Assembly: GCA_011389685.1 (NCBI GenBank)
Contig: JAABTV010000002.1
Location: 52,328 to 116,327 of the forward strand
Length of the DNA: 64,000 nt
From: Paracoccaceae bacterium
GTDB taxonomy: Bacteria > Pseudomonadota > Alphaproteobacteria > Rhodobacterales > Rhodobacteraceae
Direction of reading: 5' to 3'
Made by a program: the position numbers and the translations under genes. This document shows, piece after piece, positions 56,480 to 64,000 of this stretch. Numbering within the stretch: position 1 is the first letter of the stretch; each line of letters starts with the position of its first letter. A model generated the notes under the pieces. That model had not been told where the DNA came from. It ran no database searches and saw nothing but the letters and a program-made list of their open reading frames with translations.

Positions 56480-56948
56480 CGAGAACCTCTTCGAGACGCG
56501 CAGCCCATTCGGGAGCGGACCAGTCTATCGTGAGCTGTCGGGTTTCCTCGGCCGGATCGAGCGCGAATGTCAGGGACAAGGCAGATCGTGGTGCCAGATC
56601 TCCGAGCCGATCGGGCCATTCGACCAGGCAGAGCGCGGATTCGAACGCATCGGGCAGGCCAAGCTCAACCACCTCGTCCGGATGTGACAGGCGATAGAGG
56701 TCGCTGTGCCAGATCTCGAATTCCGGCGTGTCATAGACCTGAACCAGGGTGAAGGTGGGCGAGGGCACGTCTTCGGGCAGGGGCAGCAGCGACTGGATCA
56801 GCGCGCGGGCGAAGTGGGTCTTGCCCGCGCCGATCCCGCCCGAGAGCAGAAGGACATCCCCGCACCCGAGCAACGGGGCCAGCGTGGTGGCAAGCCGGGC
56901 GGTGGCGTCGGGCGAGGTGAGGGTGATGTGACGGGGCGGTTGCGGCAT
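56466..56948 (-). CDS. tsaE: tRNA threonylcarbamoyladenosine synthesis ATPase TsaE
   Basis: Small P-loop ATPase needed with TsaB and TsaD for the t6A37 modification. Walker A is LSGGIGAGKTHFARAL; SPTFTLVQVYD and HSDLYRL are the family blocks, and ALCLVEWPDRLGD follows. Start at 56948 (MPQPPRHITL, 160 residues). The longer track start has no support. Confidence 0.93.
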   Translation of the reverse strand: MPQPPRHITLTSPDATARLATTLAPLLGCGDVLLLSGGIGAGKTHFARALIQSLLPLPEDVPSPTFTLVQVYDTPEFEIWHSDLYRLSHPDEVVELGLPDAFESALCLVEWPDRLGDLAPRSALSLTFALDPAEETRQLTIDWSAPEWAARLEEVLDAVA

Positions 56949-56989
56949 GGCGCGAGAGTAGCGCCCCCTGCGTCTCCTGCAAGCCCGTT

Positions 56990-58579
56990 TCAGCCTGACG
57001 GCGCGGTTGCGCCTTGCGCCGTTGTTCCGGCCACCTGCAAAACCGGGCGCAGGCGAAATCCCACGAGCGTCGCGCCCCCGGTGACCGGGGCGACACGGCA
57101 TTCGACGGATGTTCCGTCATTCATGCGGATATCGGCGAACCAGATATGCCGTCCGGTCGTCCGGGGCAGGAAATGGCGCAGATCGGTCCAGAAATCGGTC
57201 TTTTCGCACATCGCGCGCATGTGGCGCGTGGCGTCCTGCGCCGTCATCTCGGCAAAGCTGCTTTCCGGGTCGAGCTTCCACATCGCGTGGAATGCCGCAT
57301 TCGAAAAGGTCAGCGCGCCGGTCGGGGAGAATACCACGATCCCCTCGTCCAGCGTGTCGATCACCGCCTGACCGAGGTCGAGTTGCGACCGGAACCGCCA
57401 GGTGAGGGACATTTCGGCGCTGATATCCTCGATCAGGATGGCGATGGCACCGTCGGGATGGGGCCGTCCGGTCACGCGATATGTCAGCCCTGAAGGCAGC
57501 GACCATGTTTCGTGATAGCGCCCATCCGAGGCGGCCACCACGAGATCGGCGATATGCTGGCGCCAGCCGGCATAGTTCTTGGGTTCGGGCATCATGTGGT
57601 TGTCGCGCAGGCGGTCGAAGAAGGATTGCATATCCGGCCGGGCCGAGAGGAATTCGGCGGGCAGCGCGGTCAGGTCGATCAAGGCGGGGTTGAACAAGGC
57701 CAGTTGGCGGTTGCGGTCGAAGATGGCCAACCCGGTGGACAATTGGGCAAAGGTCTTGGTCAGGGTCTGGACAAGACGGTGCTGGGCGATTTCGGCCTCG
57801 ACAACCGGGTTGATGTCGATGGCGAAGCTGAGAAAGCCGTTATGGCCCGAGCGCATCCTTGTCACGCTGAACCAGTCGGACCGGTCGGGATCGTCGGTTT
57901 CGACCGCCACGCGCTGGCTTGCCTTGTCTTCGCTATCGGGAATGTCGAAGTTCAGGGTGGAAAGGACGTTGCTGCGCTGACCCGACAACTGGCCTGGTCG
58001 ATCCTTGAGTTTCTCATATGCAGCATTGGCCCAGACGATCCGGCCATCAGCGCGGCTGATCCAGATGGGATAGGGGAAGAGGTTGGCCGCGCCGGCCATG
58101 GCGCGCAATTCGCCGGTCTGCAGGATCGCGAGATGGCGGTCAGCGGCATCCGGTGCTGTTTCATCCACGACCGTGAGGCCGAGTTTGCCATGGATCGCGT
58201 CAAGCTCCAGACGCGCGTGGTCGTCCGGGTCGCGGGCCGGGATCGAACAGGGTGCCTGGTGCAGGGCCTGCGCCGCGTTGGCGGGCAGGTCGGGGAACCG
58301 GGGCCGCAGGATGCGCGACACCTCGTTCCAGCCCGGCCCGGCGAGGGGGTCGTCCGGGTCCGCGTCGAGATTGGTGCGGGCGAGCACCCGGCTGGCCGGG
58401 CCGCTGGCATGTTCGAGATCGTCGCCATGGAAAAGAAAGCTGACAGGATCGGACGTGGTCTGATGCGGCGACCGTGGCGGATGCCGGTCGAGGAGAGCGA
58501 AAAGAACGAGCACCAGACCGGCGGCCAGGACGCAGATCGCCGTCAGGTATACAAAGCCTGAAACGCCCAGATCGGCCAT
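56990..58579 (-). CDS. Membrane-anchored PAS-domain protein without kinase domain
   Basis: 529-residue protein with one N-terminal membrane helix (VYLTAICVLAAGLVLVLFALL) and at least three PAS-like regions: PIWISRADGRIVWANAAYEKL, LAIFDRNRQLALFNPAL, and GIVVFSPTGALTFSNAAFHAMW. No histidine phosphotransfer box, HATPase, GGDEF or EAL domain is visible. It reads like the sensory half of a kinase. It lies between tsaE and regB on the same strand, 110 bp after regB. Start at 58579 is backed by AGAGGG. Signal and partner unknown. Confidence 0.75.
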   Translation of the reverse strand: MADLGVSGFVYLTAICVLAAGLVLVLFALLDRHPPRSPHQTTSDPVSFLFHGDDLEHASGPASRVLARTNLDADPDDPLAGPGWNEVSRILRPRFPDLPANAAQALHQAPCSIPARDPDDHARLELDAIHGKLGLTVVDETAPDAADRHLAILQTGELRAMAGAANLFPYPIWISRADGRIVWANAAYEKLKDRPGQLSGQRSNVLSTLNFDIPDSEDKASQRVAVETDDPDRSDWFSVTRMRSGHNGFLSFAIDINPVVEAEIAQHRLVQTLTKTFAQLSTGLAIFDRNRQLALFNPALIDLTALPAEFLSARPDMQSFFDRLRDNHMMPEPKNYAGWRQHIADLVVAASDGRYHETWSLPSGLTYRVTGRPHPDGAIAILIEDISAEMSLTWRFRSQLDLGQAVIDTLDEGIVVFSPTGALTFSNAAFHAMWKLDPESSFAEMTAQDATRHMRAMCEKTDFWTDLRHFLPRTTGRHIWFADIRMNDGTSVECRVAPVTGGATLVGFRLRPVLQVAGTTAQGATAPSG

Positions 58580-58689
58580 GTCCCTACCCTCTCGCCCAAG
58601 TTTTGCCCCTTTGGGTAAACTGGCCATTAATCGTTAAGGATTGGTAAAGACTGGTGCGATTGGGCAGATCCCGGCGCGGGTTCGGACGA

Positions 58690-60111
58690 TCACGGGACGA
58701 GCGGTCGATTTTTTCCAACCGGCATCCGGCCTTCGCCGGGATCGGCGTCGAGGCGGTGGCTTGGCCATGACACCTCGATCAGGGCGCCGCAGCGGCCACG
58801 GTCGCCGGCTGCGGGGTCTTGAAGGCTCGGGCCATTGGCGAAGGAAAGCTCGGCGCCGGTGCGTTCGAGAAGTGTCTTGGCAATGAACAGGCCCAGCCCC
58901 ATACCCTCGTAGGCGGGACGCTGGCTTCGTTCCAGTGCGCCGCGCCGGTCGCGCATGAAAGGATCGCCGATCCGCCCGATCAGGTGCGGGGGAAAGCCCG
59001 GGCCGTCGTCCTGAATGCGGATCGTGATCTTGCCGCCCGTCCAGCCGGTTTCGACCCAGACATGGCCATGGGCGAAATCCACCGCGTTCTGGATCAGGTT
59101 GCGCAGCCCGTGGACGATCTCGGGGCGGCGGGGAATGGTTGGCTGCGGCCATTCGGTGCCGATGCCGGGCATGGTCGTGAAATGAATGGCCTTGCCGCGG
59201 TCGAGATGGGGGGTTGCGGCCTCTTCGACCACTGCGGTGACGGGGGCGTGCCGCAGGTAGAGGTCATCGTTGCCCGCCCGGCCCATCGACCGCAGGATAT
59301 CGCGGCAGCGGTCGGCCTGCTGGTTGATGAGCTGGATGTCTTCGAGCGCATCGGGATGGTCGGCGAGATCCTCCATCAACTCGGAGGAGGTGAGCTTGAT
59401 CGTCGCCAGCGGCGTGCCGAGTTCATGCGCCGCCGCCGCCACGACGCCGCTGAGATCCGACAGCTTCTGTTCGCGGGCCAGCGCCATTTGGGTGGCCTGA
59501 AGCGCCTCTGACATGGCATGGACCTCGGAGGCGATCCAGCGGGCATAGACCGACAGGAACACGATGGCGATGACGATGGCCGCCCAGTTGCCGAAGACGA
59601 AAAGCTCGCTGATCCGCAGCACGATCCCGGCATCGGTTCGGAGCGGCATGTGAAAGACCGCCAGGAACGAGACGACAAGAATGGCGATCGCGCCGAGAAA
59701 CACCGTGCTGCGCGCCGAGAGAGCTGCGGCCGAAACGGTGACCGGCCCCACGATCAGGACCGAGAACGGGTTGTTGAGCCCCCCGGTCAGGTAGAGAAGC
59801 GCGGCCAGTTGCAACAGGTCGAAGAGAACCATCAGCAGGTTTTCACGCTCGCTGAGCCGCTTGTTCTCGGGAAAGATGAACATCGCGACCAGGTTGGCGA
59901 TGATCGACAGGCCGACAATGAGGTAGAACAGACCCACCTCGATCCGGAGCGCATAGAAATGCTGTGCCACGACAAGCGCCGTGATCTGCCCCAGGATCGC
60001 CGCCCAGCGCAGCCAGATGATGGTGCGCAGCCGGACCCAGTTGCCGCGCTGGCGCGCTCCGATCAGTCCGAAACCGGTATCCGTCATCTGCGCGCCTTCG
60101 TCCCGTTGCAT
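58690..60111 (-). CDS. regB: Redox sensor histidine kinase RegB/PrrB
   Basis: Global redox-responsive sensor kinase controlling photosynthesis, respiration and carbon and nitrogen fixation genes in this group. Six hydrophobic segments precede the kinase core. The ubiquinone-sensing heptapeptide GGLNNPF is at 110-116, the H-box AAHELGTPLATI has H229, and the redox-active cysteine lies in QQADRCRDIL (C269). DDGPGFP and GMGLGLFIAKTLLERTGAEL are the ATP lobes. 473 residues from 60111; a second ATG at 60087 is possible. It diverges from senC. Confidence 0.95.
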   Translation of the reverse strand: MQRDEGAQMTDTGFGLIGARQRGNWVRLRTIIWLRWAAILGQITALVVAQHFYALRIEVGLFYLIVGLSIIANLVAMFIFPENKRLSERENLLMVLFDLLQLAALLYLTGGLNNPFSVLIVGPVTVSAAALSARSTVFLGAIAILVVSFLAVFHMPLRTDAGIVLRISELFVFGNWAAIVIAIVFLSVYARWIASEVHAMSEALQATQMALAREQKLSDLSGVVAAAAHELGTPLATIKLTSSELMEDLADHPDALEDIQLINQQADRCRDILRSMGRAGNDDLYLRHAPVTAVVEEAATPHLDRGKAIHFTTMPGIGTEWPQPTIPRRPEIVHGLRNLIQNAVDFAHGHVWVETGWTGGKITIRIQDDGPGFPPHLIGRIGDPFMRDRRGALERSQRPAYEGMGLGLFIAKTLLERTGAELSFANGPSLQDPAAGDRGRCGALIEVSWPSHRLDADPGEGRMPVGKNRPLVP

Positions 60112-60185
60112 GTCTCACCCAGCTTGATAGATGTGGGGCGCGCGCCATTCAATGGCGGGCTGCGAGCGATGCGAAGGACGAAGCC

Positions 60186-60815
60186 ATGACGAAATACTAT
60201 GCTTTCGGCGCCGTGGTGGCGGTTGTGCTGGCCATACTGGTCATGGTGTTCGTCACGATGGGGCGCGACGAGGGCGACAAGTATGCCCAGTGTCGCGTGG
60301 GCCAGGTGGCCGGTGGCGCGGGCGCCATTGGCGGGCCGTTCACCCTGGTTGACGAGACCGGCAAGATGGTGACCAGTGACGAACTCATCGACAAGCCGTC
60401 GCTGCTTTACTTCGGCTATACCTTCTGCCCGGATGTCTGCCCGCTGGATACATCGCGCAATGCCGAGGCGGTCGAGATACTGGAGGAGCGCGGCAAGATC
60501 GTGAAACCGGTCTTCATCTCGGTCGATCCCGTGCGGGACACGCCCGAACTCTTGCAGGATTTCACCGATCGTCTGCATCCGCGGATGGTCGGCCTGACCG
60601 GGAGCATGGAGCAGGTGCGCGCGGCCAGCCAGGCCTATCGCACCTATTTCAAGAAGCAGGAACCCGAGGCCGGCAACGAGGATTATTACCTCATCGACCA
60701 TTCCACCTTTTCCTATCTGGTCTTTCCCGATGAAGGGTTCATCGAGTTTTTCCGCCGCGATCTGACGCCCGAACAACTGGCCGATCAGGTGGGCTGTTTC
60801 CTCGACCGGCGCTGA
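60186..60815 (+). CDS. senC: SCO1/SenC copper protein (PrrC)
   Basis: Membrane-anchored thioredoxin-fold copper chaperone for cytochrome oxidase; in Rhodobacter it also passes the oxidase signal toward RegB. One N-terminal helix (FGAVVAVVLAILVMVFVTM), the copper motif CPDVC at C81 and C85 in YTFCPDVCPLDTSRN, and the partner histidine in YLIDHSTFSYLVFPDEG. 209 residues. It sits between regB and regA, the canonical arrangement. Confidence 0.94.
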   Translation: MTKYYAFGAVVAVVLAILVMVFVTMGRDEGDKYAQCRVGQVAGGAGAIGGPFTLVDETGKMVTSDELIDKPSLLYFGYTFCPDVCPLDTSRNAEAVEILEERGKIVKPVFISVDPVRDTPELLQDFTDRLHPRMVGLTGSMEQVRAASQAYRTYFKKQEPEAGNEDYYLIDHSTFSYLVFPDEGFIEFFRRDLTPEQLADQVGCFLDRR

Positions 60816-60844
60816 GGCGTTTATTGTTCCGCCACGTCAGGTGT

Positions 60845-60873
60845 TTGACGGGTGCCTCATAGCACCCTAAATA
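60845..60873 (+). promoter_or_regulatory. Promoter for regA
   Basis: TTGACG, 17 bases, TAAATA, about 32 bp before the regA start. Both hexamers and spacing are good. A perfect inverted repeat fills the spacer. Confidence 0.6.
60850..60867. promoter_or_regulatory. Inverted repeat in the regA promoter spacer
   Basis: GGGTGC-CTCATA-GCACCC, 6-bp arms and 6-bp centre, placed exactly between the -35 and -10 hexamers. It may be an operator; a weak terminator of senC is an alternative, but there is no T-tract. Confidence 0.4.
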
Positions 60874-60904
60874 AGGCTGAGGCGCGTGAACAGGAGGACA
60901 CCCC

Positions 60905-61456
60905 TTGGCCGAAGATCAGCTTGACCTCGGCGACGACAGGTCGCTGTTGATTGTCGATGACGACGAGCCGTTCCTGCGCCGCCTTGCCAAGGCAATGGAA
61001 AAACGGGGATTCGAGGTGGAAACCGCGGATTCGGTCGCTTCGGGCAAGGCGATCGCGACGGCGCGGCCCCCGGCCTATGCGGTCTGCGATCTGCGGCTCG
61101 AGGATGGCAACGGGCTCGACGTGGTCGAGGTGTTGCGCGAAAAGCGCCCGGATTGCCGGGTTGTCGTCCTGACCGGCTATGGCGCGATTGCGACGGCAGT
61201 GGCAGCGGTCAAGATCGGGGCGACCGATTACCTCTCGAAACCCGCAGATGCCAAGGATATCACCATTGCCCTGCTGACGCCGGCGGACGAATTGCCGCCG
61301 CCGCCGGACAACCCGATGAGCGCCGACCGGGTGCGCTGGGAGCATATTCAGCGGGTCTATGAACTGTGTGATCGCAACGTGAGCGAGACCGCGCGGCGGC
61401 TCAACATGCATCGCCGCACGCTTCAGCGTATCCTGGCCAAACGCAGCCCACGCTAG
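60905..61456 (+). CDS. regA: Redox response regulator RegA/PrrA
   Basis: DNA-binding response regulator paired with RegB. The receiver domain has the acidic pair in LLIVDDDEPF, the phosphorylated aspartate D62 in VCDLRLEDGNG, T90, and K112 in YLSKPAD. A proline linker (PPPPDNP) leads to the Fis-type helix-turn-helix NVSETARRLNMHRRTLQRIL, which is nearly invariant in alphaproteobacteria. The start is TTG with AGGAGG seven bases upstream; 183 residues. hvrA and ahcY, often next in Rhodobacter, are absent. Confidence 0.97.
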   Translation: MAEDQLDLGDDRSLLIVDDDEPFLRRLAKAMEKRGFEVETADSVASGKAIATARPPAYAVCDLRLEDGNGLDVVEVLREKRPDCRVVVLTGYGAIATAVAAVKIGATDYLSKPADAKDITIALLTPADELPPPPDNPMSADRVRWEHIQRVYELCDRNVSETARRLNMHRRTLQRILAKRSPR

Positions 61457-61468
61457 GGTTTTTCGCGG

Positions 61469-62548
61469 GTGGGTAAGCGCGATCCGACCACGCCGCCGGA
61501 CCCGTCGGGGGGATGGTCGACGTCGCTTCGAGAGGTGGCGGGAGCGGTGGTCGTGCCGCATGTCGAGGCGGGGCATGACCTTTATTGCGGGGTGTTCACG
61601 AGCGCGGGAGAATATGTGCCGCGGGCCGCGACATGGCAGCGCGACGAGCTGATCACCTTCGCGCCGGAACCGGTGCCCGAACCGCAACTTTCGCTTGACG
61701 GTGAATGGTTGTGGGGCGGGGTTCTATACGGACATTTCGGGCATTTCCTGGTCGAGACGGCGTCGCGCCTGTGGGCCGTTCCGGGGTTGCGCGAGCGGTT
61801 GCGGGGGGTTGTTTTCGTCGAGAAATACTCCTCGGAACGGGGCGGATTGCCGGCCTATAAAACCGATTATTTCCAGATGCTTGTGGGTGATCTGCAGATG
61901 CGCATCCTGCGGGTGCCGACGCGGGTTGCGCATCTGCACGTTCCGGGACAGGGGTTCGGGTTGGGGCGTATCTCGAAGGGGACGCGGGTGTTTCGGAATT
62001 TCATCGCGGAGCATTTCGCGCGGGATGTGGCGCCGGAGGGGCCGGAGAACCTGTTCATCACCCGTTCGCAACTGGCGCTGGACCGCGAGGGATTCGTCGG
62101 CGAGGCGATCTTTGACGACCGGATGGCGCGGGCGGGGTATGAGATTTTTTGCCCGGAAAAACATGACCTTGAGACTCAGGTCGCGCGGTATCGTGCGGCG
62201 CGGCGGATCGTCGGCATGGACGGGTCGGCGTTTCACCTTTCCGGGCTGGTCGCCCGGGCGGAGCAGAATGTCGGCGTGATCCTGCGCCGTCAGAAGGCCC
62301 GGAGCCGAGCGATGCGCTGGCAGATCGAGTCCTTTGCCGGGCGAACCCCGCATGTGATTGATACGCTGAAGAAAAACCGCGACTGGGTGATGGGCAAGAA
62401 AGCCCTGATCCAGGATTTCGACATGGAGCGGGTCGGCGTTCAGATGAAGGCGGCGAGGCTGATCGCGGAGCGGGTCGATTGGGGCAAACTGACGCCCGAG
62501 GAAGAGGCGCTGGTGGCCGAGGAACTGGCCATCGAGGCGGCGCGTTAA
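61469..62548 (+). CDS. Glycosyltransferase family 61 protein
   Basis: Predicted GT61-type glycosyltransferase of 359 residues. Diagnostic segments are GGVLYGHFGHFLVETASRLW near residue 85, PENLFITRSQLALDREG, and ARRIVGMDGSAFHLSGLVARAEQNVGVI. No signal peptide or helix is visible. The GTG start at 61469 lies 13 bp after regA. It is likely part of the surface-glycan machinery rather than the redox system; repeat copy C follows its stop by 21 bp. Confidence 0.8.
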   Translation: MGKRDPTTPPDPSGGWSTSLREVAGAVVVPHVEAGHDLYCGVFTSAGEYVPRAATWQRDELITFAPEPVPEPQLSLDGEWLWGGVLYGHFGHFLVETASRLWAVPGLRERLRGVVFVEKYSSERGGLPAYKTDYFQMLVGDLQMRILRVPTRVAHLHVPGQGFGLGRISKGTRVFRNFIAEHFARDVAPEGPENLFITRSQLALDREGFVGEAIFDDRMARAGYEIFCPEKHDLETQVARYRAARRIVGMDGSAFHLSGLVARAEQNVGVILRRQKARSRAMRWQIESFAGRTPHVIDTLKKNRDWVMGKKALIQDFDMERVGVQMKAARLIAERVDWGKLTPEEEALVAEELAIEAAR

Positions 62549-62569
62549 CCTTTGTGCCGGGGGCGGGAA

Positions 62570-62626
62570 TCGGGGGGGTGACCGGCGTATGTTTCCCGGC
62601 TGCCATCCGGCTGCCGGGCGAAACGC
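62570..62626 (+). repeat. Intergenic repeat, copy C
   Basis: A seven-G run with TGACCGGCGTATG, then CCCGGCTGCCATCCGGCTGC and CGGGCGAAACG. It matches copies A and B block for block. It lies 21 bp after the GT61 gene and before the convergent adaptor gene. Confidence 0.6.
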
Positions 62627-62692
62627 GATCCGGGGCCGGGCCAGGGATTAACCCGGCGCACGCAGCCCCGGACAGGGACACGGCCCGAACGG

Positions 62693-63481
62693 TCAGTTGC
62701 TCCGGGCCATCCGCATCGAACAGCTTTGTCCGGCGAGGATCGCCCCATCGGGATTGGGCAGGGACAGTTGCACGCCGAACGTGCCGGTGGCGGCGTCGAG
62801 AACCGGGTCGATCACCTCGATCCTGGCGGCGACGGTGCCGCCGGTCTCAAGCGTGATCTCGGCATCCTGTCCGACCGCGACATCGCCGCGCCGGGACGCG
62901 GGCAGATAGGTTTCGACATGCAGCGGGTCGACCCGGGCCAGAACGATGACCGGGGACTGTTCGTTATAGAGTTCGCCGACCGACATCAGCGTATCGGTCA
63001 CAACCCCGTCGAAGGGGGCGCGAATGCGCTTGCGTTCCCGGGCGGCGAGGGCGGCGGCGAGCTGCACCTTTGCGACCTCGAGCTGGTGGACCGCCTCTTC
63101 CTCCTCCAGACGGGCGGTTCGGGCGGCGAGAATCGCGGCCTCCTGTTCGGCCTTGGGGACAAGGTTGCGCTCCACCAGCACGGTCAGGCGTTCGGCGTTC
63201 AACTCGGCGGTTTCGGCCTTGGCCTGTGCCAGCCGCACCGCGATATCCGATCCGGTGCGCAACCGGGCCAGCCGGACCTGGGCGTCCTCTTCGGAGGCTT
63301 CGAGTTCGGCCAGCACCTGATCGTGGGTGACACGGTCGGCGCGGGTCACATGCATCCGTGCCAGCACCCCGCGACTTGCCGCGCCGAGGCGGGCGATCTC
63401 GTTGGCCTGGATCAGGCATTCGGTCACAATCTGTGCAGGCAGGACCGATGGCAGGGCGGCGAAGATCGCAACCGCTGTCAA
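62693..63481 (-). CDS. HlyD/RND-type periplasmic adaptor subunit
   Basis: Membrane-fusion protein of 262 residues. RLGAASRGVLARMHV begins the lipoyl half, a coiled-coil hairpin spans about residues 55-130 (AQAKAETAELNAERLTVLVERN), IRAPFDGVVTDTLMSVGELYNEQ closes the lipoyl domain, and a beta-barrel follows (DAEITLETGGTVAARI). It starts with a TTG, the only start before an in-frame stop; the N-terminus (AVAIFAALPSVLPAQ) is a short signal-like stretch. No pump gene accompanies it on this strand, so its partner is unknown. Confidence 0.8.
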   Translation of the reverse strand: MTAVAIFAALPSVLPAQIVTECLIQANEIARLGAASRGVLARMHVTRADRVTHDQVLAELEASEEDAQVRLARLRTGSDIAVRLAQAKAETAELNAERLTVLVERNLVPKAEQEAAILAARTARLEEEEAVHQLEVAKVQLAAALAARERKRIRAPFDGVVTDTLMSVGELYNEQSPVIVLARVDPLHVETYLPASRRGDVAVGQDAEITLETGGTVAARIEVIDPVLDAATGTFGVQLSLPNPDGAILAGQSCSMRMARSN

Positions 63482-63544
63482 CGCGTGAATCCGTCGCGGG
63501 GGAGGGAAGAGTCGAATCGTGGTTCACCCGTCTTTTGAAAATTG

Positions 63545-63573
63545 CCTTGATACCATGGATCATGCTATCAAGG
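63545..63573. promoter_or_regulatory. 29-bp near-perfect palindrome, operator candidate
   Basis: Left arm CCTTGATACCATG, centre GAT, right arm CATGCTATCAAGG; the 13-bp arms are complementary at 12 positions. It lies in the 252-bp gap between the divergent adaptor and LEPR-XLL genes, in locally A/T-richer DNA. The size and symmetry suit a dimeric repressor or activator site. Confidence 0.55.
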
Positions 63574-63733
63574 ATGCTGAAATTCAAGGAATACACCGGG
63601 CCGGGTCAAGCGGGGGCAAGCCGGTCAGTTTTCGGTTCGGGCCATTTTTCGGCCAAAATAATTGTAGTTATGGGGAAGGTATGGCGGACGCTCTGCACCT
63701 CTGCGGTGTCATTTCGAATCACCGCGCTGCCAA

Positions 63734-64000
63734 ATGAAGCGCCTTGGCAAATCGCGGGTCCACGAGGCCCCCGACCGCGATCGGGGTGACGGTTCGGCGA
63801 CGACCCGAACGGAACCTGCAAGGCATGGCCAGACCCATCTTCGCGATACGGTGTCCCGACGTGTCCTGATGGAGACGTTCGAGCCGCGGCTGTTGCTGTC
63901 GGCGGATCTGTTTCCGGTGGCCGGGACGATTGCGGCCCCGGGCGATGAAGACCGCTATCTGATCACATTCGCCGAACCGGCCCGGGTCAGTTTCGACACG
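63734..64000 (+). CDS. LEPR-XLL domain surface/secreted protein, 3' end outside window
   Basis: The frame from the ATG at 63734 stays open for 89 codons to the right edge, which is why the track omits it. It begins MKRLGKSRVHEAPDRDRG and contains METFEPRLLLSADLFPVAG, the LEPR-XLL motif found at the N-terminus of very large repetitive secreted or surface proteins in proteobacteria. The charged, non-hydrophobic N-terminus suggests export without a Sec signal, as for type I secretion. Total size and repeats are beyond the window. Confidence 0.75.
   Translation, partial: MKRLGKSRVHEAPDRDRGDGSATTRTEPARHGQTHLRDTVSRRVLMETFEPRLLLSADLFPVAGTIAAPGDEDRYLITFAEPARVSFDT

Noticed and set aside
58625-58640. 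TTAA-N3-TTAA motif upstream of the PAS gene
   Set aside because: Spacing does not match CtrA, and short TTAA pairs are not significant alone.
63519-63737. 72-aa plus-strand ORF before the LEPR-XLL gene
   Set aside because: Starts with GTG without a ribosome site, contains the 29-bp palindrome, and resembles no protein; most likely control region, although its stop does overlap the next ATG.
1-64000. Insertion sequences, prophage, integrases, CRISPR arrays, rRNA operon
   Set aside because: No transposase or integrase translation, no regularly spaced short repeats, and no rRNA-like sequence seen.

Overview
The window reads as one continuous stretch of a GC-rich alphaproteobacterial chromosome, most likely a member of the Rhodobacterales (Roseobacter/Rhodobacter group). 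The evidence is the regB-senC-regA redox-response locus, a GT14 glycosyltransferase fused to a DUF5928-like domain, a long hibernation factor next to ptsN, the tsaE-amgK-murU-addB-addA-trxA run, and the origin-side order parB-parA-rsmG-mnmG-mnmE-rho // maf-aroE-coaE-dnaQ-secB. I see no insertion sequence, prophage, integrase or CRISPR array. Most of the window is conserved core genome; accessory material sits at the two ends.

Layout. 1-6.2 kb: a plus-strand surface-glycan locus (3' part of galE, three glycosyltransferases, a sulfotransferase). 6.2-11.1 kb: minus-strand rnd-kdsD-lptC-lptA-lptB-hpf-ptsN (LPS transport and Kdo supply). 11.2-14.6 kb: malonyl-CoA decarboxylase, tRNA-Leu(CAG), an NDUFA9-like protein and uppP. 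14.9-21.0 kb: gltD and gltB. 21.1-25.7 kb: mtgA, an FzlA-like GST, queG, a HyuA-like protein. 25.7-30.2 kb: hrcA-grpE diverging from rph-rdgB-hemW-DUF454. 30.2-37.0 kb: the partition and tRNA-modification block, carrying two perfect parS sites. 37.1-37.6 kb: a roughly 560-bp gene-free region with an A/T-rich tract and DnaA-box-like sites, the best candidate for the chromosomal origin; genes diverge from it on both sides. 37.6-46.9 kb: maf-aroE-coaE-dnaQ, secB, fxsA, Tim44-like/mltA/smr, an MFS transporter, hslVU. 46.9-60.1 kb: a capsule-type protein, then trxA-addA-addB-murU-amgK-tsaE, a PAS protein and regB. 60.2-61.5 kb: senC and regA. 61.5-64 kb: a GT61 glycosyltransferase, an orphan periplasmic adaptor, and the first 89 codons of a LEPR-XLL surface or secreted protein that runs off the right edge.

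How the genes work together. LptABC, KdsD, UppP, MtgA, MltA, MurU and AmgK cover envelope building and peptidoglycan recycling. ParAB with parS and the candidate origin cover replication and segregation. MnmE, MnmG, RsmG, QueG, TsaE, RNase D and RNase PH act on tRNA and rRNA. HrcA, GrpE, HslVU and SecB handle protein quality and export. RegB, SenC and RegA couple respiration to gene expression.

The least-explained signals are non-coding: a ~50-bp intergenic repeat present three times in the same orientation, a 29-bp near-perfect palindrome in front of the LEPR-XLL gene, an inverted repeat filling the spacer of the regA promoter, and a fold-back element between the sulfotransferase and ptsN. 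Many start codons were moved from the ORF track, which uses the longest possible start. All calls come from reading sequence and translations only; no database search was run.
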